Shown in pieces: positions 11,883-21,793 of a DNA stretch of 64,000 nt (within the stretch, counting starts at the first letter, position 1; each line of letters begins with the position of its first letter). Source of the stretch: Nothopassalora personata (taxonomy: Eukaryota > Ascomycota > Dothideomycetes > Mycosphaerellales > Mycosphaerellaceae). Made by a program: the position numbers and the translations under genes. The DNA lies in the NCBI GenBank assembly GCA_033816765.1, contig CM066293.1, forward strand, positions 248,001-312,000, in the 5' to 3' direction. Below the pieces are notes generated by a model. It saw only the letters and a program-made list of their open reading frames with translations, searched no databases and was not told the DNA's origin.

Positions 11883-13163
11883 ATGGGCAAAAGGTATGTG
11901 ATGCAGCGACCCTTCCCCCGGGAACGTGTGCTACCTGCCATCGGGAAGAGTGTGACGTTGGACGAGCGCGATGGAGACATCGATCTGGCACTGGAGGCTG
12001 CTATGCGATAGACGTGCGTCACGAGCAAACGGACACATCCCGGCTTACCCTGCGCCATGCGTTGGCATTTGCAGCCTTGGGCATACGACCACGCAACGTC
12101 ACAGAGCGTCCCGGCACTACGACGGGAGACACTGAGCTACCAATCCGTGCAAGGTCGCGCCCAGCTATAGCGAGCCCAGTACCGACGGCATGGCCGACAC
12201 GCCCAAGCAGGAGGAAAAGGTCCACGACATCGACCTTGACTACGATGGCGAGAACGACTTCCCAGCCCACGAGCGAAGGACCAGCATCGCGGATACCCGC
12301 CATCATGCTCGTCCACGTCCATACCACATCCCGCGCTACGTCTCACACACCTACCCGGTTTTCAAGGCCAAGCAGGAGACGGCCTTGAAGATCGGCGTGA
12401 AAGACTTCGAGAAGGAGATGACCAAGAGCACCGGCGTGTCGTATCTTGAGGTGCGGAAGGACAAGCTGACAGTCAATCGTCACAACAGCCAGAGCAAGCT
12501 CAGCCAGCAAGAGCTCCTCGACCTTCAGAAATCGACACACTTTGACAAGAAAGAGCTGCAACAATGGTACAAGGGTACGACTATTCTCAGGCAACGTTGC
12601 CCGGCAGTATGCTGACATGTGATGCGATCAGGCTTCTTGAAGGACTGCCCAAGTGGCATGTTGACCAAGTCCGAGTTCCAAAAGATATACAAACAGTTCT
12701 TCCCGTTTGGCGACCCTTCATCCTTTGCGGATTATGTCTTCAACGTGTTCGATGCGGACAAGTCCGGCAGCATAGACTTCAAGGAGTTCATCTGCGCACT
12801 TTCCGTCACAAGCAGAGGCAAGATGGAGGACAAGCTCGACTGGGCGTTCCAGCTGTACGACATAGACGGCGACGGCAGGATCAGCTACGACGAGATGTTG
12901 TCCATTGTGGAGGCGATATACAAGATGGTGGGCAGTATGGTCAAGCTACCTGAAGACGAAGACACGCCGGAGAAGAGAGTGAAGAAGATTTTCCGGATGA
13001 TGGACAAGGATGAGAATGGATCACTGGATATGACAGAGTTCAAGGTAAGCAGTCGCATCCGGATCACGAGAACTGGGTGCAGCACTAATCTCCATGACAG
13101 GAGGGAAGTAAGCGTGACGAGACAATCGTGTCTGCATTGTCGTTATATGACGGTCTGGTATGA
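11883..13163 (+). CDS. NCS1: neuronal calcium sensor 1 / frequenin
   Basis: Small EF-hand calcium sensor; its relatives activate phosphatidylinositol 4-kinase (Pik1) at the Golgi. The model is join(11883..11893, 12489..12574, 12632..13044, 13101..13163), 190 aa, exactly the family length. The first exon is only 11 bases (MGK plus two bases of Ser), giving the myristoylation start MGKSQSKLS. Its donor is GTATGT and the acceptor is CACAACAG. Later introns have CTGAC and CTAAT branch sites and restore [14 protein letters not shown] and [15 protein letters not shown]-hand 1 is degenerate (CPSG). EF2 ([12 protein letters not shown]), EF3 ([12 protein letters not shown]) and EF4 ([12 protein letters not shown]) keep calcium ligands. 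The first intron is about 595 bases, very long for this genome, and contains an in-phase coding-like exon (separate entry). Confidence 0.93.
12190..12488 (+). CDS. possible alternative first exon of NCS-1 (N-terminal extension)
   Basis: Within the first NCS-1 intron an ATG at 12190 (context GACGGCATGG) opens about 100 codons that run without a stop into the second NCS-1 exon in its own frame. By my count roughly four in five third positions are G or C, as in real genes here. The peptide begins [17 protein letters not shown] and is charged, with no domain I know. Read through, it would give an NCS-1 without the myristoylated glycine. It could also splice from a GTATCT at 12450 to the same acceptor at 12488, with matching phase. 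The coding signal is seen in the sequence; the isoform is inferred. A separate small gene is the alternative. Confidence 0.45.
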
Positions 13164-13489
13164 GGTCTTGAACGAAGACGCCCGAACGAAGACGCGGTCT
13201 CGGCAGCATGGGATAGGAGCATAATGCAAGGCGTCTGGGGAAGATATCCCAGGACTGTATTTACTTCCTTTGTAGGTCGATTCGGAAACGCATTCATAAA
13301 GCTGCACAAGATTGCACGACGCAGCTACAGTATGTCTTGATGTGGAAGGTCCTGTCAGCTCCATCTTGCTAAGTACTGGATAGCCGAGTTGACGCTATGT
13401 TTGGACAATTAAACCCCGCATTGCTCTCAGCGTGACCTTTAAGGTTACATGTATTAAACTTCAGCGACGTCATACCATGGCAATCATTC
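13164..13489. other. 3' region of NCS-1, no gene seen
   Basis: Probable 3' untranslated region of NCS-1. I see no coding signal on either strand. Confidence 0.4.
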
Positions 13490-13752
13490 TTACAAATCAG
13501 AGAGGTTATCGCGTCGCCTTTTCCCCCTAACAGTTGTGAGAACTGTACCGCAGACGACGGCAGACTGCTTGATGTCGATCTGTACGTTATAGCGGTAGAG
13601 AAAGTAGGTACCCGGAGCGCCTATGACGCGGACTTTGCAGGATTGCTGGTTGAGAGGGATGGGGGGAAGATCTTTTGGAGGCGGGCTGTTTGGGCTGCGG
13701 GAGTGAAGGAGAGTGTTATGAGGACGGTGGCGTAGAGGGGGATGAGATGCAT
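13490..13752 (-). pseudogene. small secreted protein, apparent frameshift
   Basis: From the ATG at 13752 the first ~23 residues look like a clean signal peptide: MHLIPLYATVLITLSF, then PAAQTA. This frame ends at a TAG 18 codons past a run of six C (13661-13666 on the plus strand). One base out of frame, coding-like sequence continues (PLNQQSCKVRVIGAPGTYF, then SAVVCGTVL) to a TAA at 13490. A one-base change in the homopolymer would join the halves into a secreted protein of about 87 residues with two cysteines. It may be a pseudogene, an assembly error, or a gene with an unusual intron ending at the CCCGCAG near 13699. Family unknown. Confidence 0.4.
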
Positions 13753-14083
13753 GGTGGGTTGTGGGGCTGGTTAGGTTGGTTCGGTGTAGCGGCTTGTCGT
13801 GTTTATAATGCTCTGGAGCTCCCAGGTGAAGATTGTCGGGGAGGACGGGGTAGTATACGGGAGAAAGACATTGTGAATATCCTTCACAAAGGGACTAGTG
13901 GCTCTGTCATGTTTAGAATCGACCCGAAGCTGTCACTGTGTAGTGTGTCCAAGGGGCAGAGCTTGTCCGGCACTTCTGAGGTTACGGGATGGTTGAGAGT
14001 ACCTCGTGCGAGGGCTCGCTGGAGAGTACTAGAGACGCATCAGTGCCATGGAAGCCTTCTCATGTTGCGGGATGTCTGGTCTA
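13753..14083. other. spacer downstream of SEC18
   Basis: Probable SEC18 3' untranslated region and promoter of the small secreted protein gene. The plus-strand frame crossing it is glycine- and tryptophan-rich without motif and is treated as noise. Confidence 0.35.
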
Positions 14084-16500
14084 CTACGCATCATTCTTGG
14101 CTTCGCAGATCATCTCTGCGAAGGCGCCAGCTTTGTCAGGATTACGCTTCGCTTTCTTGACAATGTCCAATATTCTTTGTATCCCTACACCGATCGAGCT
14201 CGATCCGGTAGTACTCTCGATGGTCTGGAGAGCACGGCTGATGCTTTGATCGTCGAAACCCTGCGCGCGAAGGACATGCGCCAACTCTTCTGAGGTTTGG
14301 AGATTTGGCACTGCGATCTCAAACTTGAACCTCAACTGCAGCTGCTGCATGACAGTCCGTTCCGAGGTTGTTCCTAGTACTAGCAGCGGGCGGTTCTTCG
14401 GCGGGTTGCTCAACAACAAGCTCTTGAGAGCGGCCAAAACTGCTGAAGAGAAGCGCGGTCCTATAGGTACCCAGTCGATGAGGAGCTCAATCTCGTCAAG
14501 TACCAAGGCGTTGAGTGGCGATTTGTAGGCGTCTGTGAAGACCTTCGATAGATACTGAATCTTCTGTATCTCGTTCATGCCGACCATGTCCGCTGATTTG
14601 ACGAGCTTGATGAAGGGGAAGCCGGAATCCAGAGCTATACGTGCTGCGAGGGCAGTCTTGCCACTACCACTCGGACCATGCAGAAGGGCAGAGAAAACAC
14701 GAACGTCACCCGAGCGGACCACTTCGACCAGTTCCCGACCACTCTCCAAGATCTTCTCGACTTGGGGGCCAAAGTGAATGATGCCTTCGCCGACGCTGTC
14801 CTCGAGGTCTTCCTCATTGACGCCAAACAGAGGCTTTACTTCCTGCAGCGCAAGTTCAAAGTCTGCCATGCGAAGTTTCATCTCCGAGATGTCGTCAGAG
14901 ACTGCAGCAACAGTGCCGCCCTTGATGTGTCGTTGTAACGCGAAACTGCTGGCAGCTTTCACCAAGCCACTGAGTTCTGCTCCCGAGAAATTACGAGTCT
15001 CTTTTGCGAGAGTAGCGAGGTCAACATCAGGCGCTAGCTTTCCGTTCTCGCGCATCTTGTTGGTGTGAATCTTCAAGATTTGCCCACGGCCGAACTCGTC
15101 CGGCAAGCTGATTTCCATGTGCACTTCGAGACGGCCAGAACGTAGAAGTGCCTCGTCGATCATATCTTTACGATTGGTCATGCCAATGAGAAGGATGTTG
15201 TTCAGCTGGTCGACACCGTCAAGCTTCGAGAGCAGCTGGTTCACCACGCTGTCACCAACGCCAGTGCCGCCGCCAGCGCCGGAGCCACGTTGCTTACATA
15301 CGGCATCGAGTTCGTCAAAGATGATGATGTGAAGTCCGCTCTCGTCGCCCTTCTCCCTTTGTTCCTTCTCTGCGTCTGCGAATAGCTTACGAATGTTCTC
15401 TTCTGATTGACCAACATACTTGTTAAGCACTTCTGGGCCGTTAATGACCTTGGGTTCACGAGCGTTGAGCATTTTCCCGATTTGTCGCGCAATCAGTGTT
15501 TTCCCGGTTCCCGGAGGACCGTAAAGAAGCATGCCGCGAACGTGTTGTATGCCTAGCTGATCGACCAACCCTGGAGGGAAGATGCGCGACGCGAAAGCTC
15601 TGCGGAAGATATCGCTGAACTCCTTGTCAAGTCCGCCAATGCCCATATCCTCAAACTTGAAGTCAGGCCGTAGCACTGAGTTGGCTGCCGGCCGCTTCGT
15701 GGAGCCTTTCAAGTTGATGGGTGACTTGGCATCCTTGAAGAAGTTGATGACAGTCTCCGGTGTGAGGATACCTCTCGCACGTGGATCGCTTTGCGCTCCA
15801 CTTGTGCCAGCACTCAGGTTCATCAGGTCCACCATCTCAACAAGGCGAATCGTGAGCTTCAGCTTAGCACTCCTAAAGTCCATCAGCGCCGATTGTCCTG
15901 GCGCAAAGATCTGGTGCTGGAACGTCTTCTTGACGCAGTCTGCGAGCTCATCTTGATCAAAGGGGTTGGGTGAGCTCGTCTTGCCTGCGAAGCCTATTTC
16001 TACGTCCATGTTGCCCAGGTGAACACGCTTGCCCTGGCGGAAGGGATCATAGCGCTCCGCTTCGACGACATCCGTGAAGGCGACTTGCATCCATGTCCTT
16101 TGGAACTCATTCAAGCCAACCTGCCCTCTCTGGATGGCAGGGTGCGGCCGTGCCGTAAGCGCGTATTGTCTGTTGATAAGCAGGTACACCTCTTCTCGGG
16201 ATCCTCCAATATCTTGGGGTGAGACGGCAGCAACATTCGAGAAGATGAGCTCTTTCGGTGACGCTACGGGCTGTAGCTGCATTCTGCCGGTCGGCGCTTC
16301 GGAGTGTCGTGGAGGTTGATCGTAGGATGGCTGTCGAGGCTCCGCTTGCCTACGCTCTCTAATCAGCGTCCACCCTCTGCTCGGTGCTACCACTCGTGCG
16401 ACGCGACGCTTCCCACTCACCCCGAAGGATGACGCACAGGTGTCCGCTGCCCTGGCGCTGGCTCCTGTCTGTCGCCAAACAAAGCGTTGCGGTTAAACAT
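14084..16500 (-). CDS. SEC18: vesicular-fusion ATPase Sec18/NSF
   Basis: AAA+ ATPase that, with Sec17/alpha-SNAP, disassembles SNARE complexes after membrane fusion. The model is complement(join(14084..16349, 16421..16500)), 781 aa. The short first exon (MFNRNALFGDRQEPAPGQR...) is needed to give the usual Sec18 start. The 71-base intron has a GTGAGT donor, a CTGAT branch and a GCGTAG acceptor. Order: a proline-rich leader; N domain (VASPKELIFSNVAAVSPQD onward); D1 with GPPGTGKT, IIIFDELDA and SRF-like SGRLEV; D2 with GPSGSGKT and ALVLDEIELL. The second Walker A is non-standard (S for P), as in NSF D2 domains, which bind ATP structurally. Confidence 0.95.
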
Positions 16501-16995
16501 GGCGGTTTCAACTGGATGGATTGACGACTTGGAAGGAAAGGGTCGTCTTTATATAGCGAGTGCGAGTCGAAATGTGGCCTGACTCATGCAAGCTGTCCGT
16601 CCCTACGTAGCAGCGCTATCTCTTTGCAACGATGCTGCAGCCTTGTGCAGTCGCAGAGATCGTGTACTGTATAAGCCTGCAGCTGTGCAGGGAGCTGTTT
16701 ATTATGCTTCTTCCAAGGACGCGTTGCGAAACGGGCGCCACACCTTTCAGCCACACGTAGTACGTCACCAAGCCCGATGGCTCCTACTGTATGTGCATGT
16801 GTGTCGCCACTTCCCAGCAACGACGATTGAACGTTCCTGTCATTTGAAGGCATCACGGCGTATACAGTACATGTACCTGAGGCCGCTCACTTCCGCTGCC
16901 TCTGATAGGCAAAATCTTTCTTTTCACGCCACTACCAAGGCCAAGTGTCAGCTGCTTCCTCTCTTCACTGTCTTTCTACATACACCACGACCAAC
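16501..16995. promoter_or_regulatory. divergent upstream region SEC18 / HET-type protein
   Basis: About 495 bases separate the two divergent start codons and must include both leaders. Two overlapping short ORFs lack motifs. No clear regulatory word is visible. Confidence 0.4.
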
Positions 16996-18066
16996 ATGCC
17001 ACATTACGAGGATGATGCCAATGTTGGCCTCGAGGAGCTTCGATCCGCTCTTCCAGCAATAGGCAAACGCAAGGATGATGCTCAGCACAGCAGGTTGATA
17101 CAGCTGAAGAGCTCACAGGCGCCGGAACCGAAGGAAAGAGCCTCTGAAGTGCTGGCCGTCTTCGAGCAAGCTGGCCTGGCTCCGCCCAAGCTGAACGAGT
17201 ATATGACAGTACCGCAATGGTACACTGGACTGACGAGGTCACTTGTGACACAACGCGCAAGTCTCAATTGGCTCAGTCTCGCGGCGACACCCCACAGCAC
17301 GAAATCACTTCCTTCATGGGTCATCGACTGGAACAGTGCGACCGAAGAGGATCAACACTGGCTCGATTTGGCGTCGCTCGAAATCAAGGCTCAAAACCCA
17401 TCGACGCTGAGAAGTGCTACCCGCGGCAGCGTCTACGACGAACGACGAGACGCCATCACAAACCCGGAACTTTCTGTCCATGGATCCATCATGTCAAAGG
17501 TGCAAGCCTTCGTTGAGCCTGAATCGGATATGGAAGAGCCACTAGCCGTCGCGAAGTGGATTGTCTGTCTACAGGAATGCTTCCTTGGTACACCACGCGA
17601 AAAGATCATCGACAAGCTCGTCGAGGCTCACCTGATCTCACAACTTCGCCTTGAGCCACACAATAAGCCGCCCATCATGCAACAACAGCGCAACAACATC
17701 GAGATCGCTTACGACTTGACCGCGGAACTGGGACTAGCCGGTCTCCACGACCCAAACTTCGCGAAGAAAGCTCATGCGAAAGGCTTCAAGGACTTCCGCG
17801 ATCAGGACCTGAACAGATCCAAATTCGAAACCTTCTTCGTGACAGACGACGGCGACAGCGGATTCTGCTTTTGTACCAACATGGAAGTCGAGGACGTGGT
17901 GACACTCGTGAAGGGCTGCGATAGTCCACTGATTCTACGACCAGACGAGTTGGAAGAAGGCGTCTACACATTCGTGGGCGTCGCCACGATCGAAGGAATG
18001 ATGGACAGTGAGGCATGGCCGGACGATTTAGAAGATTCCGATCTGGAAGAACTGATTCTCGCATGA
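16996..18066 (+). CDS. HET-type protein C-terminal region without HET domain
   Basis: The 356-residue product resembles the region that follows the HET domain in heterokaryon-incompatibility proteins. Marks are the 'WYTGLTRSLV ... LPSWVIDWNS' block (about 73-110) and the C-terminal FCFCTNMEVEDVVTLVKGCD, SPLILRPDELEEGVYTFVG and GMMDSEAW (about 290-345). The N-terminal HET domain, which triggers cell death on non-self recognition, is absent. The frame starts MPHYEDDANVGLEEL, and no HET-like coding sequence lies in the ~500 bases upstream. The start was chosen for its A at -3 and for lying after the in-frame low-quality leader. It could be a truncated relic, a regulator derived from a HET protein, or a partner of a HET protein elsewhere. 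The coding frame is intact. Confidence 0.6.
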   Translation: MPHYEDDANVGLEELRSALPAIGKRKDDAQHSRLIQLKSSQAPEPKERASEVLAVFEQAGLAPPKLNEYMTVPQWYTGLTRSLVTQRASLNWLSLAATPHSTKSLPSWVIDWNSATEEDQHWLDLASLEIKAQNPSTLRSATRGSVYDERRDAITNPELSVHGSIMSKVQAFVEPESDMEEPLAVAKWIVCLQECFLGTPREKIIDKLVEAHLISQLRLEPHNKPPIMQQQRNNIEIAYDLTAELGLAGLHDPNFAKKAHAKGFKDFRDQDLNRSKFETFFVTDDGDSGFCFCTNMEVEDVVTLVKGCDSPLILRPDELEEGVYTFVGVATIEGMMDSEAWPDDLEDSDLEELILA

Positions 18067-18241
18067 CATGGTAAAATTAGATATCTGGCCAAATGCTACG
18101 AACTGGGAACAAGAGCCTTGTGGCGCCGTCTGCCGTCGATCAGGTTTCTGTCTAACCCTGGTTGAAACCCTTCATGCTGTCCAATTACGCCGTCGAAAGG
18201 AACTAAATCAAGCACATGCATGCTGCTCGATGTCCACAGCA

Positions 18242-21200
18242 TTACATCCGCAAGAGCTCTCCAATGGACCTCGACCAATTCTCCTCCTTGCCCATCTTGT
18301 CCACAAGACCGGTCAAATCATTAAGCGCCCTCTCAGCCTCCGTAAAGCTCAAGTGCTCAGCGTCCCAGCTGAAGCTCAAAGCCACGCTTCGCTTGTCATC
18401 CATCAAGAAGCCGGTAATGGTCAACCCGTTGTCCATACGTGTCAACATCTGCTGGAACCTGAGACCCTTGGGATTCTGCGCAGTCGGCGCAGTCGGCAGC
18501 CAGTTGAAACTTTGCCTTCTAATCAGTGGCAGATACGACTCGGCATCCCGCTCACGTTCTGCGAAAGTCCTGGTGTCATCTGCAGAAATCGGATCGCGAA
18601 GACGATCGATGATGCGGAAGATGGGTGTGTGAACATATGCCGAGTTCCGCTCTTCATCCTTGGTCACTTGCTGCATGAACGCCAGCAGAGTCTTCGAGCT
18701 GCCAACCGGAATTCTGTCGAGGACATACTCGGTTGTGCAGCCGGAGATGTCGAGCGGGTTGCCAGTGTATGCTTCTCTTTCGAGGGCGTTGTAATCAGAG
18801 CTGAACGGCCACGATCGCGCAGCATTGATGCTGCCGAAGACTGCTTCTTTGCCGCCGGTCCTCGAGATGTTGAGAATGGCAATGGCGGCTTTGACGAGCA
18901 TGAAGACGGGCACGTTATGCTCTGCCTTCAGTCTCTGCAGTTCATCGACCTTGACTGCCCTTCGAATGCCAGTCTGGGCTCTGACCTTCTCGCTCGGAGC
19001 GACTGAGCGTTCGCCTTTCCTCGCTTTGGCTCCAGTCCACCTCGTCCACCCGGCATCAACACCCTTGAACCATTCTGGTGCTCTCTGTGGTGGCCAGAAC
19101 GTGGTCTCGGGCAGGAGGCTAATGCCTTGAAGCTTCTTGGCGAAGTAGTCGATGCCGTTGTCTGCTTCGAGGCCATCGCGATGGTCGAAGAAAGCTGTTG
19201 CGTAGTCCTTGAATTGGACGTGGTGCACTGGAGTTGCCTCGGCTGTCAAGAGATTGACGATATCCTCCAGCCATACTTTGGTCATGCTCATGTCGTTTAC
19301 TGAGTGCGACGCAATCAGCACGAGACCGGATGTGCCATCTTCTAGGATCTTGGCCACGTGGAACTTGACCAGCGGACCAGGAGCGCTGGCATTGTCGAGA
19401 ACCGGGTCGTTCAATACGAGGGTGTTGAGATCCTCCTTGGTCTGCACCTCCCAGCCAGTCGTGATGGACGCCTTGCGCCATTCCTCAGTGCTACGCAGAG
19501 TGACTAATAGTGTCTCGCCATCCTGCTGCAACGCCATTGATCTCATCGTTGGATGGAACTCGAGCGACGCTCTGATGGCTTTCTCAAGAGCTCCGACATC
19601 TACCGGCGCATGGTAGCTGAATCGGAGGTTCCACGACGACGGTCTTATGCGGTGGCAGAAGATCGCGTCCCAGTCTGGGAGTGGCACAACATCCTCGACA
19701 TCATCCCACTTCATGCCGAGTGGTGCCAGCATGTCAGACACAGCATGTTGTGTTCGCTCGTATACTTCGACGTCTTCCCTTGCATGAGGCATGTCGAGCA
19801 ATGCAGGCGGGCCTTCACGCCTCGGCTTGATGACGACAGCGCTTCTCAGTGGTCGGGAGTCGATCAGAGTTGCCTGGTCCTGAATGCTCTCACATAGCTT
19901 GAAGTCCTCAACGGTGATGTCACGGTCGAGCTCCTTCTTCACAACGCCGGAGAGCTGCATCATCATCAGCGAGTCCGCGAACGCATCAATCGTGGTGGTT
20001 GGCAGGAGGCCGTCGGCACCGCTGATCATCTTCCAGATTCCCAGAAGTGAGTCTATTGTCGATCCAGACTTGTCGAGACCAGCTTCAGCTTGCGCTTTTA
20101 GGTACTCCTTAACGACCTTGGCGAGTTCGACCTTTCTAATCTTGCCAGAGGCTGTGCTTGGGAAAGCATCGAGACCGAGATCCTTGTTGAGGTGAAGAAT
20201 CAGCTTTGGCGCAAAAGCCGCACCAAGATCCCGGGTGACGTCCTGCTTCAGCTCTGCAATATCTGCTTCCTGGCCTTCATTCGTTGTGATGACAGCAATC
20301 GGCACTTCTCCAGCCATGTCATCAGGCGCACCTATTACATAGACTTGGGAAACAGCGTCTTTCTTGCTGAGGTAGTCCTCAATGCCGGCAGGAGAAATGT
20401 TCTCGCCACCACGAATAATCATGTCCTTGTACCGTCCGGTGATTCGCACGGCTCCGTCGTGGTCCATAACCGCTTGATCTCCAGTGATGATCCACCTGGT
20501 CCCATCTTCGTCCTGGTAGAAGTCCTTTGTGGATACTCTCGGATCCATGTACCGTGGAATGACTTGAGGGCCTCCATTGTGCAGCTCACCAAGTTGCCCT
20601 CGGGGGACAGCATCTCTTGAATCTGGCTCACAGATCTTCTGCACTGTGTTTCTCACTGGTCGACCAGACATTACCTCGCCGTCGCGAAGTACCGAACCTT
20701 CATCGACGCCCCATGCGGCAGTTCCAGGGCTTTCGGTCATTCCATAGCTGGTGCTCGATGGTACTTGGAGAGCAGCCGTGCACGCTTCAACCAAGCTTGG
20801 TAGGACACCAGCTCCCGAGATATCAATGCTGACAAGTGTGCTGAGATCTGTCTTTGCAAATGCTGGGTGGGCTAGGATTGCCTGCGCTGTGGTTGGAACC
20901 AGCCCCATATGGGTAGCTCGGTGTTGATCGAAGCATTCTAGGGTCGCTTGTGCCTCGAAGGAGCCTGATGGAAAGATGACTGTCCCGCCTCTCAGCCAGA
21001 ATCCCAGTGACCACCCAATACCGTACGAGTGGAAGCCTGGAAGATGCTGCACGAATCGATGGCTCGAATTGACCTTCTGGGCATCCATGTATCCCAGCGC
21101 AGCGTTCAGGCACTGAAAGCTGGTCAAAGCACAAGGTTTTGGGAGCGAAGTCGTTCCGCTTGTGAACAGGATGACTATGGTGTCATCTGCAGACATCACA

Positions 21201-21793
21201 TCTGGCGTGTCCGGTGGAGTTGGCTCGCCAGACATCACGTTTCCAAGCAAGCTCCATGAGTGCAGCGTCTCGGCGCCTGATGCTGACAGAGTCAATCGGA
21301 CGTCAATCGAGGCCATGAGCTTCTCCGAAATGCTCTGCTCAAGTTGACTTGCGATCTGGAGATCTGCACTGATGAGAACTGCTGGTCCAACTAGGTCCAG
21401 CATGTGATTGAGCTCCTCGACCCTTGTTGCGATTTTAGGGTTGATTGGCACAAAAGGCGAATGCAAATAGGCCGAAGCCCAGTATAGAAGCGCCCATTCT
21501 GCCTGGTTGTTAATGAGAGCTGCGATCGGTCGTCGGTCGATATGTGTCAATCTATTCAAGGCGGTGGCCAGTCTCCTGGCACCACGGTCGAGATCTGCAA
21601 AAGTCCATTGGACGTATGGTGTGTCAACGTGTTGACTTCCGACCCAGCGGAATGTGGTCGGTGACTGGTGGTTGGCGATGAGAGCTGTTGCATTTGGTCG
21701 TGCATTCACGACATCTTGCCAGAGCTGGAGGTGAGATTCCTTCTGGGTGCCGACCTTGGGACCGTACTCGATGGAGAGCATTGTTTCACCCAT
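18242..21793 (-). CDS. NRPS-like synthetase, adenylation-thiolation-condensation
   Basis: An intronless 1183-residue single-module enzyme. The adenylation domain (~1-560) has LFTSGTTSLPKP, YGMTESPGTAAW, ITGDQAVMDHDG, GRYKDMIIRGGEN and the PSTASGKIRKVEL lysine loop; it resembles acyl-CoA-ligase-type adenylating domains. The carrier domain (~575-650) has the phosphopantetheine serine in DAFADSLMMMQL. The C-terminal third is condensation/acyltransferase-like, with SHSVNDM where HHxxxDG is usual: the catalytic second His and the Asp stay, while the first His and the Gly are replaced. It probably loads a carboxylic or amino acid and transfers it to an amine or alcohol. There is no reductase or thioesterase. 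The ATG at 21793 is used because the open frame further upstream starts only with TTG. The substrate cannot be read safely. Confidence 0.8.
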   Translation of the reverse strand: MGETMLSIEYGPKVGTQKESHLQLWQDVVNARPNATALIANHQSPTTFRWVGSQHVDTPYVQWTFADLDRGARRLATALNRLTHIDRRPIAALINNQAEWALLYWASAYLHSPFVPINPKIATRVEELNHMLDLVGPAVLISADLQIASQLEQSISEKLMASIDVRLTLSASGAETLHSWSLLGNVMSGEPTPPDTPDVMSADDTIVILFTSGTTSLPKPCALTSFQCLNAALGYMDAQKVNSSHRFVQHLPGFHSYGIGWSLGFWLRGGTVIFPSGSFEAQATLECFDQHRATHMGLVPTTAQAILAHPAFAKTDLSTLVSIDISGAGVLPSLVEACTAALQVPSSTSYGMTESPGTAAWGVDEGSVLRDGEVMSGRPVRNTVQKICEPDSRDAVPRGQLGELHNGGPQVIPRYMDPRVSTKDFYQDEDGTRWIITGDQAVMDHDGAVRITGRYKDMIIRGGENISPAGIEDYLSKKDAVSQVYVIGAPDDMAGEVPIAVITTNEGQEADIAELKQDVTRDLGAAFAPKLILHLNKDLGLDAFPSTASGKIRKVELAKVVKEYLKAQAEAGLDKSGSTIDSLLGIWKMISGADGLLPTTTIDAFADSLMMMQLSGVVKKELDRDITVEDFKLCESIQDQATLIDSRPLRSAVVIKPRREGPPALLDMPHAREDVEVYERTQHAVSDMLAPLGMKWDDVEDVVPLPDWDAIFCHRIRPSSWNLRFSYHAPVDVGALEKAIRASLEFHPTMRSMALQQDGETLLVTLRSTEEWRKASITTGWEVQTKEDLNTLVLNDPVLDNASAPGPLVKFHVAKILEDGTSGLVLIASHSVNDMSMTKVWLEDIVNLLTAEATPVHHVQFKDYATAFFDHRDGLEADNGIDYFAKKLQGISLLPETTFWPPQRAPEWFKGVDAGWTRWTGAKARKGERSVAPSEKVRAQTGIRRAVKVDELQRLKAEHNVPVFMLVKAAIAILNISRTGGKEAVFGSINAARSWPFSSDYNALEREAYTGNPLDISGCTTEYVLDRIPVGSSKTLLAFMQQVTKDEERNSAYVHTPIFRIIDRLRDPISADDTRTFAERERDAESYLPLIRRQSFNWLPTAPTAQNPKGLRFQQMLTRMDNGLTITGFLMDDKRSVALSFSWDAEHLSFTEAERALNDLTGLVDKMGKEENWSRSIGELLRM

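Noticed and set aside
11825..12388. 187-codon ORF overlapping the NCS-1 first intron in another frame
   Set aside because: It is the +2 shadow of the coding-like exon starting at 12190, Arg/Pro/Thr-rich as such shadows usually are.
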